A stretch of 64,000 nucleotides of DNA from Flavobacterium zepuense (GTDB taxonomy: Bacteria > Bacteroidota > Bacteroidia > Flavobacteriales > Flavobacteriaceae): contig NZ_VJVZ01000007.1 in NCBI RefSeq assembly GCF_007097145.1, forward strand, positions 186,001 through 250,000, read 5' to 3'. The translations under genes were made by a program, and so were the position numbers. The notes below the pieces were generated by a model. It was not told the DNA's origin. It saw only the letters and a program-made list of their open reading frames with translations, and searched no databases. Shown piece after piece: positions 1-7,692 of the stretch (position 1 is its first letter; every line of letters starts with the position of its first letter).

Positions 1-2256
1 TCCTACAGCCAGTCACTGGGTAATTGGGATGTATCTAATGTTACAGATATGTCTAATATGTTTAGCAGCTGCGGCTTTGGCGGGGCAGTTTTAGACCTTA
101 ATAACTGGGATGTATCTAACGTTACAAACATGTACCACATGTTTAGCCAGGTGTCTATAATAGAGCCTTTAAACAACTGGGACGTATCTAATGTAACCGA
201 TATGTCGTACATGTTTTACCAGGCAACAACTTTTGATCAGCCTTTAAATAATTGGGACGTTTCTAATGTTACCAATATGGCATACATGTTTTGCCAAACA
301 AATTACAATCAGCCTCTAAACGATTGGGATGTATCTAACGTAACCGATATGTCGAATATGTTTTTTAATGTATTTTCATTTAATCAGCCATTAGACAATT
401 GGGATGTATCTAACGTTACCAACATGAGAAGCATGTTTTATAATGCGAATGCTTTTAACCAGCCTTTAGACTCCTGGGATGTTAGCAATGTAACCAATAT
501 GACCATGATGTTTTTTCAGGCAGACTCCTTTAACCAACCGTTAAATAACTGGAATGTTTCTGCCCTTACAGAGATGACCATGATGTTTAGAAATGCCGAC
601 TTATTTAATCAGCCCCTAAATAACTGGGATGTATCTAACGTTACACAAATGGGCAGTTTTGTAGAATATGCCACAAGTTTTAACCAGGACCTTTCTGACT
701 GGAATTTTAATCCTGATGTAGATTATTTTAACATGGGATATACCGCGCTTGATACCCAAAATTATGATGCCCTGCTTTTACGATTTGCACAATTAGGCCT
801 GCAAAATAAAAGTATGGGCGCTTATGGTATAAGCTATTGCGACTCCGGTGTACGTGAGTACCTTATTAATGAGTTAGAATGGAATATTGCAGACGATACC
901 TTAGGCGAAGAATGCGGAGGGAACACCATTACCGGTAATGTGTTATTTGATTCAGATGCAAACGGCTGCGATTCAGCCGATATTACCGCAAACAACTTTT
1001 TAGTGACTGCTAATAATGGAGAATTTACCTATTCTACTATTACCTCAAACGGCGAATATGATCTACATATCATGGAAGATACGTATAACGTTGGTTTACT
1101 AAATGTACCTTCCTACTATGCGGTAACGCCGCCATCGTCTGAGGTAAGCTTTACAGGTTTTGGCAATGAGCAGGAACTAAACTTTTGCCTTACGGCAAAT
1201 CAGTCGGTAAACGATTTAAACATTACCCTGCTGCCCCTTAATGAGGCACGCCCGGGTTTTGAATCTAATTACAGGCTTATAGTACAAAATATAGGCACCC
1301 TGCCCACTAACGGCACCATAGCAGGATTATCTTATAACGAAACCATACAAACATTTGTTACTTCAAGCCAGGCACCATCAACTGCCACAACAAACGGGCT
1401 AAACTTTGATTTAGGCACCCTACAGCCGTTTGAAAGTCAAATAATAGACATTACCATGCAAACGTTTACTCCTCCTACCGTAAATGGTGGAGAAATAATA
1501 AATTTTGTTGCTGCAGTTACACCAAACACTGCCGACCTTACCCCCGATGATAATACCTTTATTTATGACCAGGATGTGGTAAACTCCTACGACCCTAACG
1601 ACAAAACCGTACTACAGGGCAGCGATATATATATGGAGCAAACCGGTGGATATCTTGATTATATTATCAGGTTCCAGAATACGGGCAGCGCAAGCGCCAT
1701 TACAGTAAGGATAGAAGACCTGCTGCATGAAAACCTGGACTGGGCAACTTTTCAGCCTATTACCGCAAGCCATGCTTACACCGTAGAGGTTACAGATGGC
1801 AATAAGGTAAAGTTCATCTTTAATAACATTAACCTGCCCCACGAGGCCGCAAATGAGCCTGCCAGCCATGGTTTTATTGCTTATAAAATAAAACCTGTGG
1901 GCAATATACAGGTGGGCGATATGATTACCGGGCAAGCCGGGATATTTTTTGATTACAACCTGCCTATCATAACCAACTCAGCCGATACCCAAGTGGTAGA
2001 AACTTTAGGGATAAACAAACGTAACTTACAAACCATAGCCTTATACCCCAACCCTGCACATTTAAAAGTTAATTTAGATATGCCTGACGGTATACAAGCC
2101 GAAGGAATCAAAATATTTAACCTGCAAGGAGTAGAAATACTCTCTCAGGGTCTTGTACAAAATGCTATTGATGTAAGCAACCTGAGCTCCGGCATCTATA
2201 TCGTGAAGATACAAACCAACAAAGGTTTCTTTACCAACCGACTGATTAAAAAATAA
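1..2256 (+). CDS. BspA-type repeat surface protein with T9SS sorting domain (5' partial)
   Basis: The frame is already open at base 1, so the gene starts outside the window and only about 751 C-terminal residues are seen. Residues 1 to ~240 hold about ten degenerate 25-residue repeats built on NQPLNNWDVSNVTNM, the BspA/DUF285 leucine-rich type. A beta-rich middle follows, with a DPNDKTV segment near residue 530 as in conserved repeat domains of large flavobacterial secreted proteins. The last ~75 residues (ALYPNPA, GIYIVKI, NRLIKK) form a type A sorting domain of the type IX secretion system. The product should therefore be exported and held at the cell surface. A role in adhesion or ligand binding is inferred from the family. 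Confidence 0.9.
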   Translation, partial: SYSQSLGNWDVSNVTDMSNMFSSCGFGGAVLDLNNWDVSNVTNMYHMFSQVSIIEPLNNWDVSNVTDMSYMFYQATTFDQPLNNWDVSNVTNMAYMFCQTNYNQPLNDWDVSNVTDMSNMFFNVFSFNQPLDNWDVSNVTNMRSMFYNANAFNQPLDSWDVSNVTNMTMMFFQADSFNQPLNNWNVSALTEMTMMFRNADLFNQPLNNWDVSNVTQMGSFVEYATSFNQDLSDWNFNPDVDYFNMGYTALDTQNYDALLLRFAQLGLQNKSMGAYGISYCDSGVREYLINELEWNIADDTLGEECGGNTITGNVLFDSDANGCDSADITANNFLVTANNGEFTYSTITSNGEYDLHIMEDTYNVGLLNVPSYYAVTPPSSEVSFTGFGNEQELNFCLTANQSVNDLNITLLPLNEARPGFESNYRLIVQNIGTLPTNGTIAGLSYNETIQTFVTSSQAPSTATTNGLNFDLGTLQPFESQIIDITMQTFTPPTVNGGEIINFVAAVTPNTADLTPDDNTFIYDQDVVNSYDPNDKTVLQGSDIYMEQTGGYLDYIIRFQNTGSASAITVRIEDLLHENLDWATFQPITASHAYTVEVTDGNKVKFIFNNINLPHEAANEPASHGFIAYKIKPVGNIQVGDMITGQAGIFFDYNLPIITNSADTQVVETLGINKRNLQTIALYPNPAHLKVNLDMPDGIQAEGIKIFNLQGVEILSQGLVQNAIDVSNLSSGIYIVKIQTNKGFFTNRLIKK

Positions 2257-2268
2257 TTGATAATAACA

Positions 2269-2300
2269 AGCCCCATAGAATTGTATGGGGCTTTATTTTA
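2269..2300 (+). terminator. Rho-independent terminator of the surface-protein gene
   Basis: Inverted repeat GCCCCATA/TATGGGGC with a 6-base loop, followed by a T-rich run, begins 13 bases after the stop codon. Confidence 0.85.
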
Positions 2301-2485
2301 AAAGGAAATTTACAAACCAAATGTTCCTTGGATAAACTATCGTTGTTTAGTGCGGAGTATTTTATATCTATCATAAAATCCGTGAGAATCGGCTTTTAAA
2401 TCTGTGTCAACAGTGTTCCATTCTTCCACATCCACCATTTTTTACTATTTTTACAGTATTAACCCGCTGTAAAAGCCCGTAAAAC

Positions 2486-3286
2486 ATGAGTAAACCCCAT
2501 TTAAGGTCGGTTAACGTAACCCGCTATATAACACCGCTTCGCGAGGGTGGCTCACTGCCCGCCCTGGCCGAAGCCGATGATAATTTTAACTATGTGCTTA
2601 AGTTTAAAGGGGCCGGCCACGGCACCAAAGCCCTTATTGCCGAGCTTTTAGGCGGCGAAATTGCCCGTGCACTTAACCTGCCCGTACCCGAGCTGGTGTA
2701 TGCCAACCTGGACGAGGCTTTTGGCCGTACCGAAGCCGACGAAGAAATTCAGGACCTGCTGCAGCACAGCCAGGGGCTTAACCTTGCGCTGCATTTTTTA
2801 TCGGGAGCCATAAATTTCGATCCTGTGGTTACCACGGTTGAGCCCAAACTGGCTTCGCAAATTGTATGGCTGGATGCCTTTATAACCAATGTAGACCGTA
2901 CCTTTAAAAACACCAACATGCTGCTGTGGCACAAAGAGCTATGGCTTATAGACCACGGTGCGGCGTTATATTTTCACCACGCGTTTACCGATCCCGAAGG
3001 CCATGCCAAAACGCCCTTTGCCTTTATAAAGGAGCATGTGCTCCTACCCCAGGCATCGCTGCTTGAGGAGGTTGATGCCGAATTTAAGGCCCTACTAACC
3101 GAAGAAAAGATACGCGACATTGTGGGGCTGTTGCCAGATGAATGGCTGGTTTTTGAAGGCTACGATGAGTCGCCCGATTCGCCACAGGCCATAAAAGAAA
3201 TTTATGTACAGTTCTTTTTAATACGTTTACAACATTCAGCAATATTTATAAAACAAGCCCAGGATGCAAGACAAGCACTTATATGA
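2486..3286 (+). CDS. HipA-like kinase family protein
   Basis: 266 residues, much shorter than true HipA (~440), and resembling the short 'HipA family kinase' proteins that pair with DUF3037. A catalytic-loop-like NVDRTFKNTN lies near residues 134-143 and a DFG-equivalent LIDHG near 155, the order expected of the HipA/PI4K-like kinase fold. The N-terminal VLKFKGAGHGTKAL could provide the nucleotide-binding lysine. No HipB-like antitoxin lies upstream. Instead the last 23 bases overlap a DUF3037 gene, so the two are translationally coupled and probably act together. The substrate is unknown. Phosphotransfer is inferred from the motifs only. Confidence 0.8.
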   Translation: MSKPHLRSVNVTRYITPLREGGSLPALAEADDNFNYVLKFKGAGHGTKALIAELLGGEIARALNLPVPELVYANLDEAFGRTEADEEIQDLLQHSQGLNLALHFLSGAINFDPVVTTVEPKLASQIVWLDAFITNVDRTFKNTNMLLWHKELWLIDHGAALYFHHAFTDPEGHAKTPFAFIKEHVLLPQASLLEEVDAEFKALLTEEKIRDIVGLLPDEWLVFEGYDESPDSPQAIKEIYVQFFLIRLQHSAIFIKQAQDARQALI

Positions 3287-3647
3287 ATATGCTGTAATTC
3301 GCGTGGTTCCAAGGGTAGAACGCGAAGAGTTTATAAACGCAGGCGTAATACTGTTTTGCAAGCGCAAGCGCTACGTTAAAGTTCTTTATACCGTAAACGA
3401 AGCACGGCTGTTAAGCCTTTGCCCCGGTATGGATGTGCAGCAGCTGGCACTTAATTTAGAGTCGTTTGAGCGTATTGCACGCGGCGCTAAAGATGGCGGC
3501 CCCATTGCACAGTTTGAAGCCGCAGAGCGCTTTAGGTGGCTTACAGCCATACGCAGCTCGGTAATACAAACGTCGCGGCCACACCCCGGTTTTAGCGACG
3601 ATCTTGATACTACCGCCCAAAGGCTTTTTGAAACTGTTGTGCTGTAA
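3264..3647 (+). CDS. DUF3037 domain protein
   Basis: 127 residues covering a single DUF3037 domain (opening YEYAVIRVVPRVEREEFINAG, then GVILFCKRKRY). No signal peptide or membrane segment is seen, so it should be cytoplasmic. The start overlaps the HipA-like gene by 23 bases, an arrangement that recurs for this pair in many bacteria and suggests a two-gene unit. The biochemical function of DUF3037 is not established. I assign the family by recognition of the sequence and cannot say whether it restrains or assists the kinase. Confidence 0.8.
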   Translation: MQDKHLYEYAVIRVVPRVEREEFINAGVILFCKRKRYVKVLYTVNEARLLSLCPGMDVQQLALNLESFERIARGAKDGGPIAQFEAAERFRWLTAIRSSVIQTSRPHPGFSDDLDTTAQRLFETVVL

Positions 3648-3708
3648 TTGTCCTGAAATACCCCTATGGTTGTCGCAAATGCACATTTAGTCTTATACTT
3701 ATAGGAGG

Positions 3709-3716
3709 TATTTTTG
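3709..3716 (+). promoter_or_regulatory. -7 element TATTTTTG before the VOC gene
   Basis: Matches the Bacteroidota TAnnTTTG element 27 bases before the ATG at 3743. No clear TTG is visible at the -33 position, so this is a moderate call. Confidence 0.4.
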
Positions 3717-3742
3717 TATAACAACATTTAAAACAACCTGTT

Positions 3743-4156
3743 ATGGCATTAGTTAACCAGATATTTGTAAACCTTCCTGTGGCAGACTTAAACAGGTCGG
3801 TTGAGTTTTTTACCAAGATAGGCTTTACGTTCAACCCGCAATTTACTAATGATGATGCCACCTGCATGGTACTTAACGATACCATTTATGCCATGCTATT
3901 GGTACCAAAATTTTTTAAAGGTTTTATCGACAAAGAAATTGCCGATGCTAAAACCACAACATCTACAATACTGGCATTATCGGTAAACAGCCGTGATGAA
4001 GTAAACGAATTTACCGATAAAGCCCTTGCCGCAGGCGGCAGGCAGTATAAAGATGCCCAGGAATACCCCTTTATGTTCAGCCGCAATTTTGAAGATTTAG
4101 ACGGCCACATGTGGGAGTTTTTCTATATGGATATGAGCGCCATGCCGCAGGAATAG
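3743..4156 (+). CDS. VOC-family (glyoxalase-like) protein
   Basis: 137 residues forming one vicinal-oxygen-chelate domain: IFVNLPVADLNRSVEFF at the N-terminus and NFEDLDGHMWEFFYMD at the C-terminus, the latter carrying the usual His/Glu metal-site positions. Proteins of this size act as dimers and include glyoxalases, drug-binding proteins and uncharacterised enzymes. The sequence is of the kind often annotated 'glyoxalase/bleomycin resistance'. The gene stands alone, with its own -7-like element upstream and a terminator downstream. The substrate is unknown. Confidence 0.8.
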   Translation: MALVNQIFVNLPVADLNRSVEFFTKIGFTFNPQFTNDDATCMVLNDTIYAMLLVPKFFKGFIDKEIADAKTTTSTILALSVNSRDEVNEFTDKALAAGGRQYKDAQEYPFMFSRNFEDLDGHMWEFFYMDMSAMPQE

Positions 4157-4197
4157 TCTAAACAACAGGCAATAGGCAATAGGCAAATGAACGACAT

Positions 4198-4232
4198 AAA
4201 AAAATCCATTTACATATGTAAACGGATTTTTT
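4198..4232. terminator. Bidirectional terminator between convergent genes
   Basis: AAAATCC-TTTAC / GTAAA-GGATTTT hairpin with one internal mismatch, flanked by an A-run on the left and a T-run on the right. It can serve both the VOC gene (+) and the lipoprotein gene (-). Confidence 0.75.
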
Positions 4233-4255
4233 CATTCTGAGCACAGGCGTAGTTA

Positions 4256-4471
4256 CTATGGCCCAACAGGGTTTGTAACCGTATCGGTAGTTTCAGATAT
4301 TGTATCTGGTGTTGCAGGTGCTACAGTATCGTTTGTAGGATCTACCATATCGGTGCTGGTCGTATCAATTGAACCATCGCCCGCAGCGGCATCTTTGTCT
4401 TTACAGGAAGCCAGGCTTAGGCCCGCAACCATTAAAAATGCAAATAGTGTGGTTTTTAATGTGGCTTTCAT
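4256..4471 (-). CDS. Small lipoprotein, Thr/Asp/Pro-rich tail
   Basis: 71 residues. A hydrophobic signal peptide ends in LSLASC, a lipobox with lipidated Cys at about residue 23. The rest is a low-complexity tail rich in Asp, Thr and Pro (DTISETTDTVTNPVGP). It is clearly a paralogue of the next gene, which has the same DTISxTTDTVTxP tail. No enzyme motif is seen. It probably sits on the periplasmic or outer-membrane side. The function is unknown. Confidence 0.75.
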   Translation of the reverse strand: MKATLKTTLFAFLMVAGLSLASCKDKDAAAGDGSIDTTSTDMVDPTNDTVAPATPDTISETTDTVTNPVGP

Positions 4472-4500
4472 AATGTATGTATTTAATTAATTTTAGTTTG

Positions 4501-4536
4501 AATAAAAAAGGGTAACATATAGCACGTTACCCTTCT
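4501..4536 (-). terminator. Terminator of the second small lipoprotein gene
   Basis: Perfect 9-bp arms AAGGGTAAC/GTTACCCTT. On the minus strand the stem is followed by a U-run (A-run at 4504-4509 on the plus strand). Confidence 0.75.
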
Positions 4537-4560
4537 TATATTTTAATGTCCTGGCTGTGC

Positions 4561-4767
4561 TTATGGAGCAACAGTATCATTTACCGGTGCAGTTACAGTA
4601 TCTGTAGTAGTGCTAATAGTGTCGTTAGTAGCAGGCTCTACAGTTCCTGAGCTGATAGTATCGGTTGCAGATGCATCACCTTCAGTTTTGTTGCTTCCGC
4701 AAGATGCAAGTGTTAAACCGGCAGCAAGTACGGTAAGCATAAGGCTCTTTTTGATTAAATTTTTCAT
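4561..4767 (-). CDS. Small lipoprotein, paralogue of the 4256 gene
   Basis: 68 residues from the ATG at 4767, chosen because the signal peptide MKNLIKKSLMLTVLAAG then begins immediately. A longer frame upstream adds 18 residues unlike a signal sequence. The lipobox is LTLASC. The mature part is a Thr/Asp-rich tail (NDTISTTTDTVTAPVNDTVAP) that repeats the pattern of its neighbour, so the two probably arose by tandem duplication. No catalytic motif is seen. The function is unknown. Confidence 0.75.
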   Translation of the reverse strand: MKNLIKKSLMLTVLAAGLTLASCGSNKTEGDASATDTISSGTVEPATNDTISTTTDTVTAPVNDTVAP

Positions 4768-4909
4768 GGTTATTTGTTTTTTATCAGTTATTGAATGTTC
4801 AAAGATACTGCTACAACACAAAAAATTATCTTATAGTTTTACTAAATAAACCATAAAAAACACACAAAAAAGGCTGAAACGCAACTATTTAAGCAACATC
4901 TAACTATAT

Positions 4910-5161
4910 TTACTCACTACCCGGGCTTGCCGGAGTAGTTTTTAGCGAGTCTTCCTGCATTTTTATAGCCGGGTCGCTGGTATTAATGTTGGCAGGCGAA
5001 ATGTTCATATCGCTCGATGTCCTTATGTCATTTGGCGATGTAGTAACCGGCTGCACAGTGCCTGCATCTCCCGCGGTTTGCCCGCTCATGCACGATGTCA
5101 TTATTACTGCCGCAATAACCGGCGTAACAACTAAACTTATCTTAGTGTATATAGTTTTCAT
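4910..5161 (-). CDS. Small lipoprotein
   Basis: 83 residues. A signal peptide with hydrophobic core ends in IMTSC, a plausible lipobox. The mature chain is short and polar (Thr, Ser, Pro, Asn rich) with no recognisable domain. It lies in the same orientation as the two small lipoprotein genes beside it and has a similar low-complexity character, although the tail is not obviously homologous. A surface or periplasmic location is inferred from the lipobox. The function is unknown. Confidence 0.65.
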   Translation of the reverse strand: MKTIYTKISLVVTPVIAAVIMTSCMSGQTAGDAGTVQPVTTSPNDIRTSSDMNISPANINTSDPAIKMQEDSLKTTPASPGSE

Positions 5162-5230
5162 AGCTATTTCTTTTTTAGATTACTATAAATGTACCACACA
5201 AAAACAGGCGGGTGTATTAAGGAAAGTATA

Positions 5231-5405
5231 AACTTTCACGAAGTGAAAAGTCATAAAGTCATAAAGTAGAAAGAGCTCACGGTTACTATAACCTATAAAC
5301 CACAAGCGACTTTATGACTTTACAAACCTCGACCTTAAGACTTTACAGCTTTCGACCTGAAGACTTTATGAACTTTCTACTTTACGACCTCAAGACTTTC
5401 GACTT
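5231..5405. repeat. Degenerate GACTTTAxGACTTT intergenic repeat
   Basis: The stretch is made of imperfect copies of (GA)CTTTATGACTTTAC, CGACCTxAAGACTTT and their complements. A related run (ACTTTCGACTCTAAGACTTTTGAC) occurs at 48894-48917 between trpE and trpG. It is non-coding on both strands. Confidence 0.6.
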
Positions 5406-5408
5406 AGA

Positions 5409-6149
5409 TCACCCTTTAAACCCACCATCGGCGTTAAGGCTGGCACCGGTAATGTAACTCGCTTCAGGGCCTGCAAGGTACGATACAAAAGAAGCAAGTT
5501 CATCGGTAGTACCGTAACGGCCTATTGCCATCTGGGTGCGTAAAAAGTCGGCAAACGGGCCGTTGTCAGGGTTAAGGTCGGTATTTACCGGGCCGGGCTG
5601 AATGTTATTCACGGTAATGCCAAGCGGTCCAAAATCGCGCGATAGTGCAGTTGTAAGGCCTTGTATGGCAGCCTTACTGGCTGCGTATACGCTACCACCC
5701 TCAAAAGGTACGCGGGTTGCATTAATGCTGCCTATGTTAATAATACGGCCCCCGCTTGTCATGTGTTTTGCAGCAGCTTTAATAGCTACAAATACGGCAC
5801 GTACATTAACATTAAAGGTCCTATCAAAATCTTCTAACGTAGCCTGGTCTATAGGTGCAAAAGTCCCTATCCCGGCATTGTTAACCAATATATCTAAGGT
5901 ACCCAGTTTGGCAACAGTAGTCTCTACGGCTGCTGTAACCGCTTCGGCATTGGCAGCATCTGCCTGTATGGCAACTGCTTTGCGGCCTGTAGCCTCAATT
6001 TCTTTTACAAGGGCTTCTGCCCGTTCTTTACCGTTTACATAAGTAAACGCTACGTTAGCGCCATCTGCTGCTAACCTTCTTACAATTCCTGCACCTATGC
6101 CGCGGCTACCGCCTGTTACTAATGCTGTTTTATTTACTAAGTTTGACAT
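5409..6149 (-). CDS. SDR-family oxidoreductase
   Basis: 246 residues, the usual length of a classical short-chain dehydrogenase/reductase. The cofactor motif TGGSRGIG lies at about residue 12, NNAG near 90, the catalytic Ser in NIGSIN, and YAASK with catalytic Tyr/Lys near 155. The C-terminal GASLNADGGFKG is the typical end of 3-oxoacyl-ACP-reductase-like SDRs. A basic residue after the glycine motif suggests NADP(H). The substrate cannot be read from sequence. It is transcribed in the same direction as the Crp/Fnr gene 316 bases upstream. Confidence 0.85.
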   Translation of the reverse strand: MSNLVNKTALVTGGSRGIGAGIVRRLAADGANVAFTYVNGKERAEALVKEIEATGRKAVAIQADAANAEAVTAAVETTVAKLGTLDILVNNAGIGTFAPIDQATLEDFDRTFNVNVRAVFVAIKAAAKHMTSGGRIINIGSINATRVPFEGGSVYAASKAAIQGLTTALSRDFGPLGITVNNIQPGPVNTDLNPDNGPFADFLRTQMAIGRYGTTDELASFVSYLAGPEASYITGASLNADGGFKG

Positions 6150-6394
6150 GATTAAAAAATTTAATGATTATTGTTATCTAATTTTTGCTATCAAAAACGT
6201 TGGGTTGTTTTACTTCGTTTTGATGTTACAAAGTTGCAACGATACCCCTCCCCGATTCATTGATATGTATCAGAAAAAACTATTGATGTACATCAACGGT
6301 TTTGTTGCAGAAGGAAAAGCAAAAATGAAACCTAATTATTAAATCGTTAATTATCAAAAAACTAAAAACAAGTCAGCTTTAAAACCGACTGTAT

Positions 6395-6420
6395 ATCGTT
6401 TACAATAAACGATGTATCGT
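6395..6420. promoter_or_regulatory. Palindromes in the SDR-Crp/Fnr intergenic region
   Basis: ATCGTTTA-CAA-TAAACGAT (6395-6413) is a perfect inverted repeat. ACGATGTATCGT (6409-6420) overlaps it and differs by one base from ACGATATATCGT at 7102-7113, on the other side of the Crp/Fnr gene. They look like related operator sites. The rest of 6150-6465 holds no gene I can support. Confidence 0.45.
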
Positions 6421-6465
6421 AATTGCTCTAAGCATTTACGACTCAAAAAAAATAAATAAGTACAG

Positions 6466-7044
6466 TTATTTTTTAACCGAATGATTACGCACACGGCTAA
6501 GGGTTTCGGGAGAAACACCCAGGTAAGAAGCTATCATGTGTTGTGGCACACGGCTGGGAATATCAGGGTATGCCTTTATAAAGTCGTTGTATTTTTCTTC
6601 GGCGGTATAGCTATTGCCCATATAAACACGGTTTTGTAAACGCACAAAACTGCGTTCCAGCAGCATGCGCACAAAAGTATTGTAGGCCGGTATGGCCTCC
6701 AGCAGGTTTTCGTAATCGCCTTTTGCTATTAATACGATCTCGCTGTCCTCAAGCGCCTCTATATTAAACTGGGCAGGTGTATCGTTAAGGTAACTGTAGC
6801 GGTCGCCCGCCCACCAGTCTTCCGGCGAGAACTGAAAAATGTGCTCCTGCCCTTTATCGTCTACCCTATAAGTGCGCACCAACCCTTTAGATACAAAGGC
6901 ATTATAGCGCCATACATCGCCCTCCTGCAAAAGATATTGTTTTCTTCGCAATTTTTTAAGGCGGCACACGGCCTTTACCATTTCGATCTCTTCATCGGTA
7001 ACGGTAATTTTAGATTGCAGGTAGTTTATAAAATTGTCGAACAT
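6466..7044 (-). CDS. Crp/Fnr-family transcriptional regulator
   Basis: 192 residues: an N-terminal cyclic-nucleotide-binding-like beta barrel (residues ~20-130) and a C-terminal helix-turn-helix (HMIASYLGVSPETLSRVR, ~170-188). It has the short form common in Bacteroidota, without the four cysteines of FNR and without a clear cAMP phosphate cassette, so the effector is unknown. It is a distant paralogue of the Crp/Fnr gene at 44056. An ACGATATATCGT palindrome lies 58 bases upstream of its start. It is divergent from the boxed gene at 7299, so it is a candidate regulator of that promoter. Confidence 0.85.
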   Translation of the reverse strand: MFDNFINYLQSKITVTDEEIEMVKAVCRLKKLRRKQYLLQEGDVWRYNAFVSKGLVRTYRVDDKGQEHIFQFSPEDWWAGDRYSYLNDTPAQFNIEALEDSEIVLIAKGDYENLLEAIPAYNTFVRMLLERSFVRLQNRVYMGNSYTAEEKYNDFIKAYPDIPSRVPQHMIASYLGVSPETLSRVRNHSVKK

Positions 7045-7101
7045 GAGGTAAAGGTACTAATTCTGCTGATTTTAGTGAAATATCACGCAAAACAAAAATT
7101 T

Positions 7102-7113
7102 ACGATATATCGT
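7102..7113 (-). promoter_or_regulatory. ACGATATATCGT palindrome before Crp/Fnr gene
   Basis: A perfect 12-bp palindrome just upstream of a -7-like TAAATTTTTG on the minus strand. It is a possible autoregulatory operator, and a near-identical copy lies at 6409-6420. Confidence 0.45.
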
Positions 7114-7223
7114 TAATAATTAGCCTGCACAAAAATAACCACAATTGATTTTCAAACACTTAACCACAAGGCATATAGATTGCCTAATACAAAACAGCTT
7201 ATTTAAATACAAAAAATCATTAG

Positions 7224-7267
7224 TTGTCTTAGTTCAATGCTTTTGATTAGCCAATGTACCAATTTTG
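7224..7267 (+). promoter_or_regulatory. TTGTCYYAGTTCAATG box and promoter, copy 1
   Basis: TTGTCTTAGTTCAATG at 7224-7239, 20 bases of spacer, then CAATTTTG (a -7-like element) at 7260-7267 followed by TACTGTAATA. The gene starts 31 bases later at 7299. Three more copies with the same spacing lie at 7620, 44860 and 45825. Confidence 0.7.
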
Positions 7268-7298
7268 TACTGTAATAATCAACTAAAATTATAAGGCC

Positions 7299-7628
7299 AT
7301 GTCTCAAAAAATAAACATCCTATATATTGGCAGGCACGCCGAAATAATGGAAACCGTAGTTAGGCTCATTAACAAGAACGAAAACTGGATGGGTACCGGT
7401 GTAACCGAAGATGCCGATGCCATGCAGTTCTTTAGCAACCAGCATTTTGATATCGTGCTGCTGGGATGCGGCTTAAGCGAAGAAGACGAACTAAAGCTAA
7501 GGGCATTTTTTACCCTTACCAACCCTGCCAGTAAAGTAATACAGCATTATGGCGGTGGCAGCGGATTGTTATACAACGAGATTATTACCACACTTAACGG
7601 AGGCACCACAACGAGTTTCTTGTCTTAG
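7299..7628 (+). CDS. Degenerate receiver-like protein
   Basis: 109 residues with the alternating beta/alpha pattern of a response-regulator receiver: NILYIG at beta-1, DIVLLGCGLSEED at beta-3, ASKVIQHYGGG near beta-5. The phospho-acceptor Asp is replaced by Gly (residue 56), and the acidic pair after beta-1 is replaced by Gly-Arg. It is therefore unlikely to be phosphorylated in the usual way. No output domain is attached. The gene is driven by the conserved box at 7224, and its last bases overlap the box of the next gene. Its role as a phosphate-independent adaptor is only inferred. It could also be an unrelated Rossmann-like protein. Confidence 0.6.
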   Translation: MSQKINILYIGRHAEIMETVVRLINKNENWMGTGVTEDADAMQFFSNQHFDIVLLGCGLSEEDELKLRAFFTLTNPASKVIQHYGGGSGLLYNEIITTLNGGTTTSFLS

Positions 7629-7663
7629 TTCAATGTTCAAAAAATAAACCAGTTATACCTTTA
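7620..7663 (+). promoter_or_regulatory. TTGTCYYAGTTCAATG box and promoter, copy 2
   Basis: TTGTCTTAGTTCAATG at 7620-7635 overlaps the stop codon of the previous gene. After 20 bases comes TACCTTTA (7656-7663), a -7-like element. The dioxygenase gene starts at 7693. Confidence 0.7.
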
Positions 7664-7692
7664 CACTATTAATTTTTACAAAAACAACAACC

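Noticed and set aside
1..720. CRISPR-like array from the regular repeats
   Set aside because: The repeats are in-frame codons of a BspA-type protein with no spacers of unrelated sequence.
2486..3286. Classical HipBA toxin-antitoxin pair
   Set aside because: The protein is too short and has no HipB gene beside it.
6097..6342. 81-codon plus-strand frame
   Set aside because: It begins inside the SDR gene on the other strand and has no domain. The part outside is AT-rich non-coding DNA.
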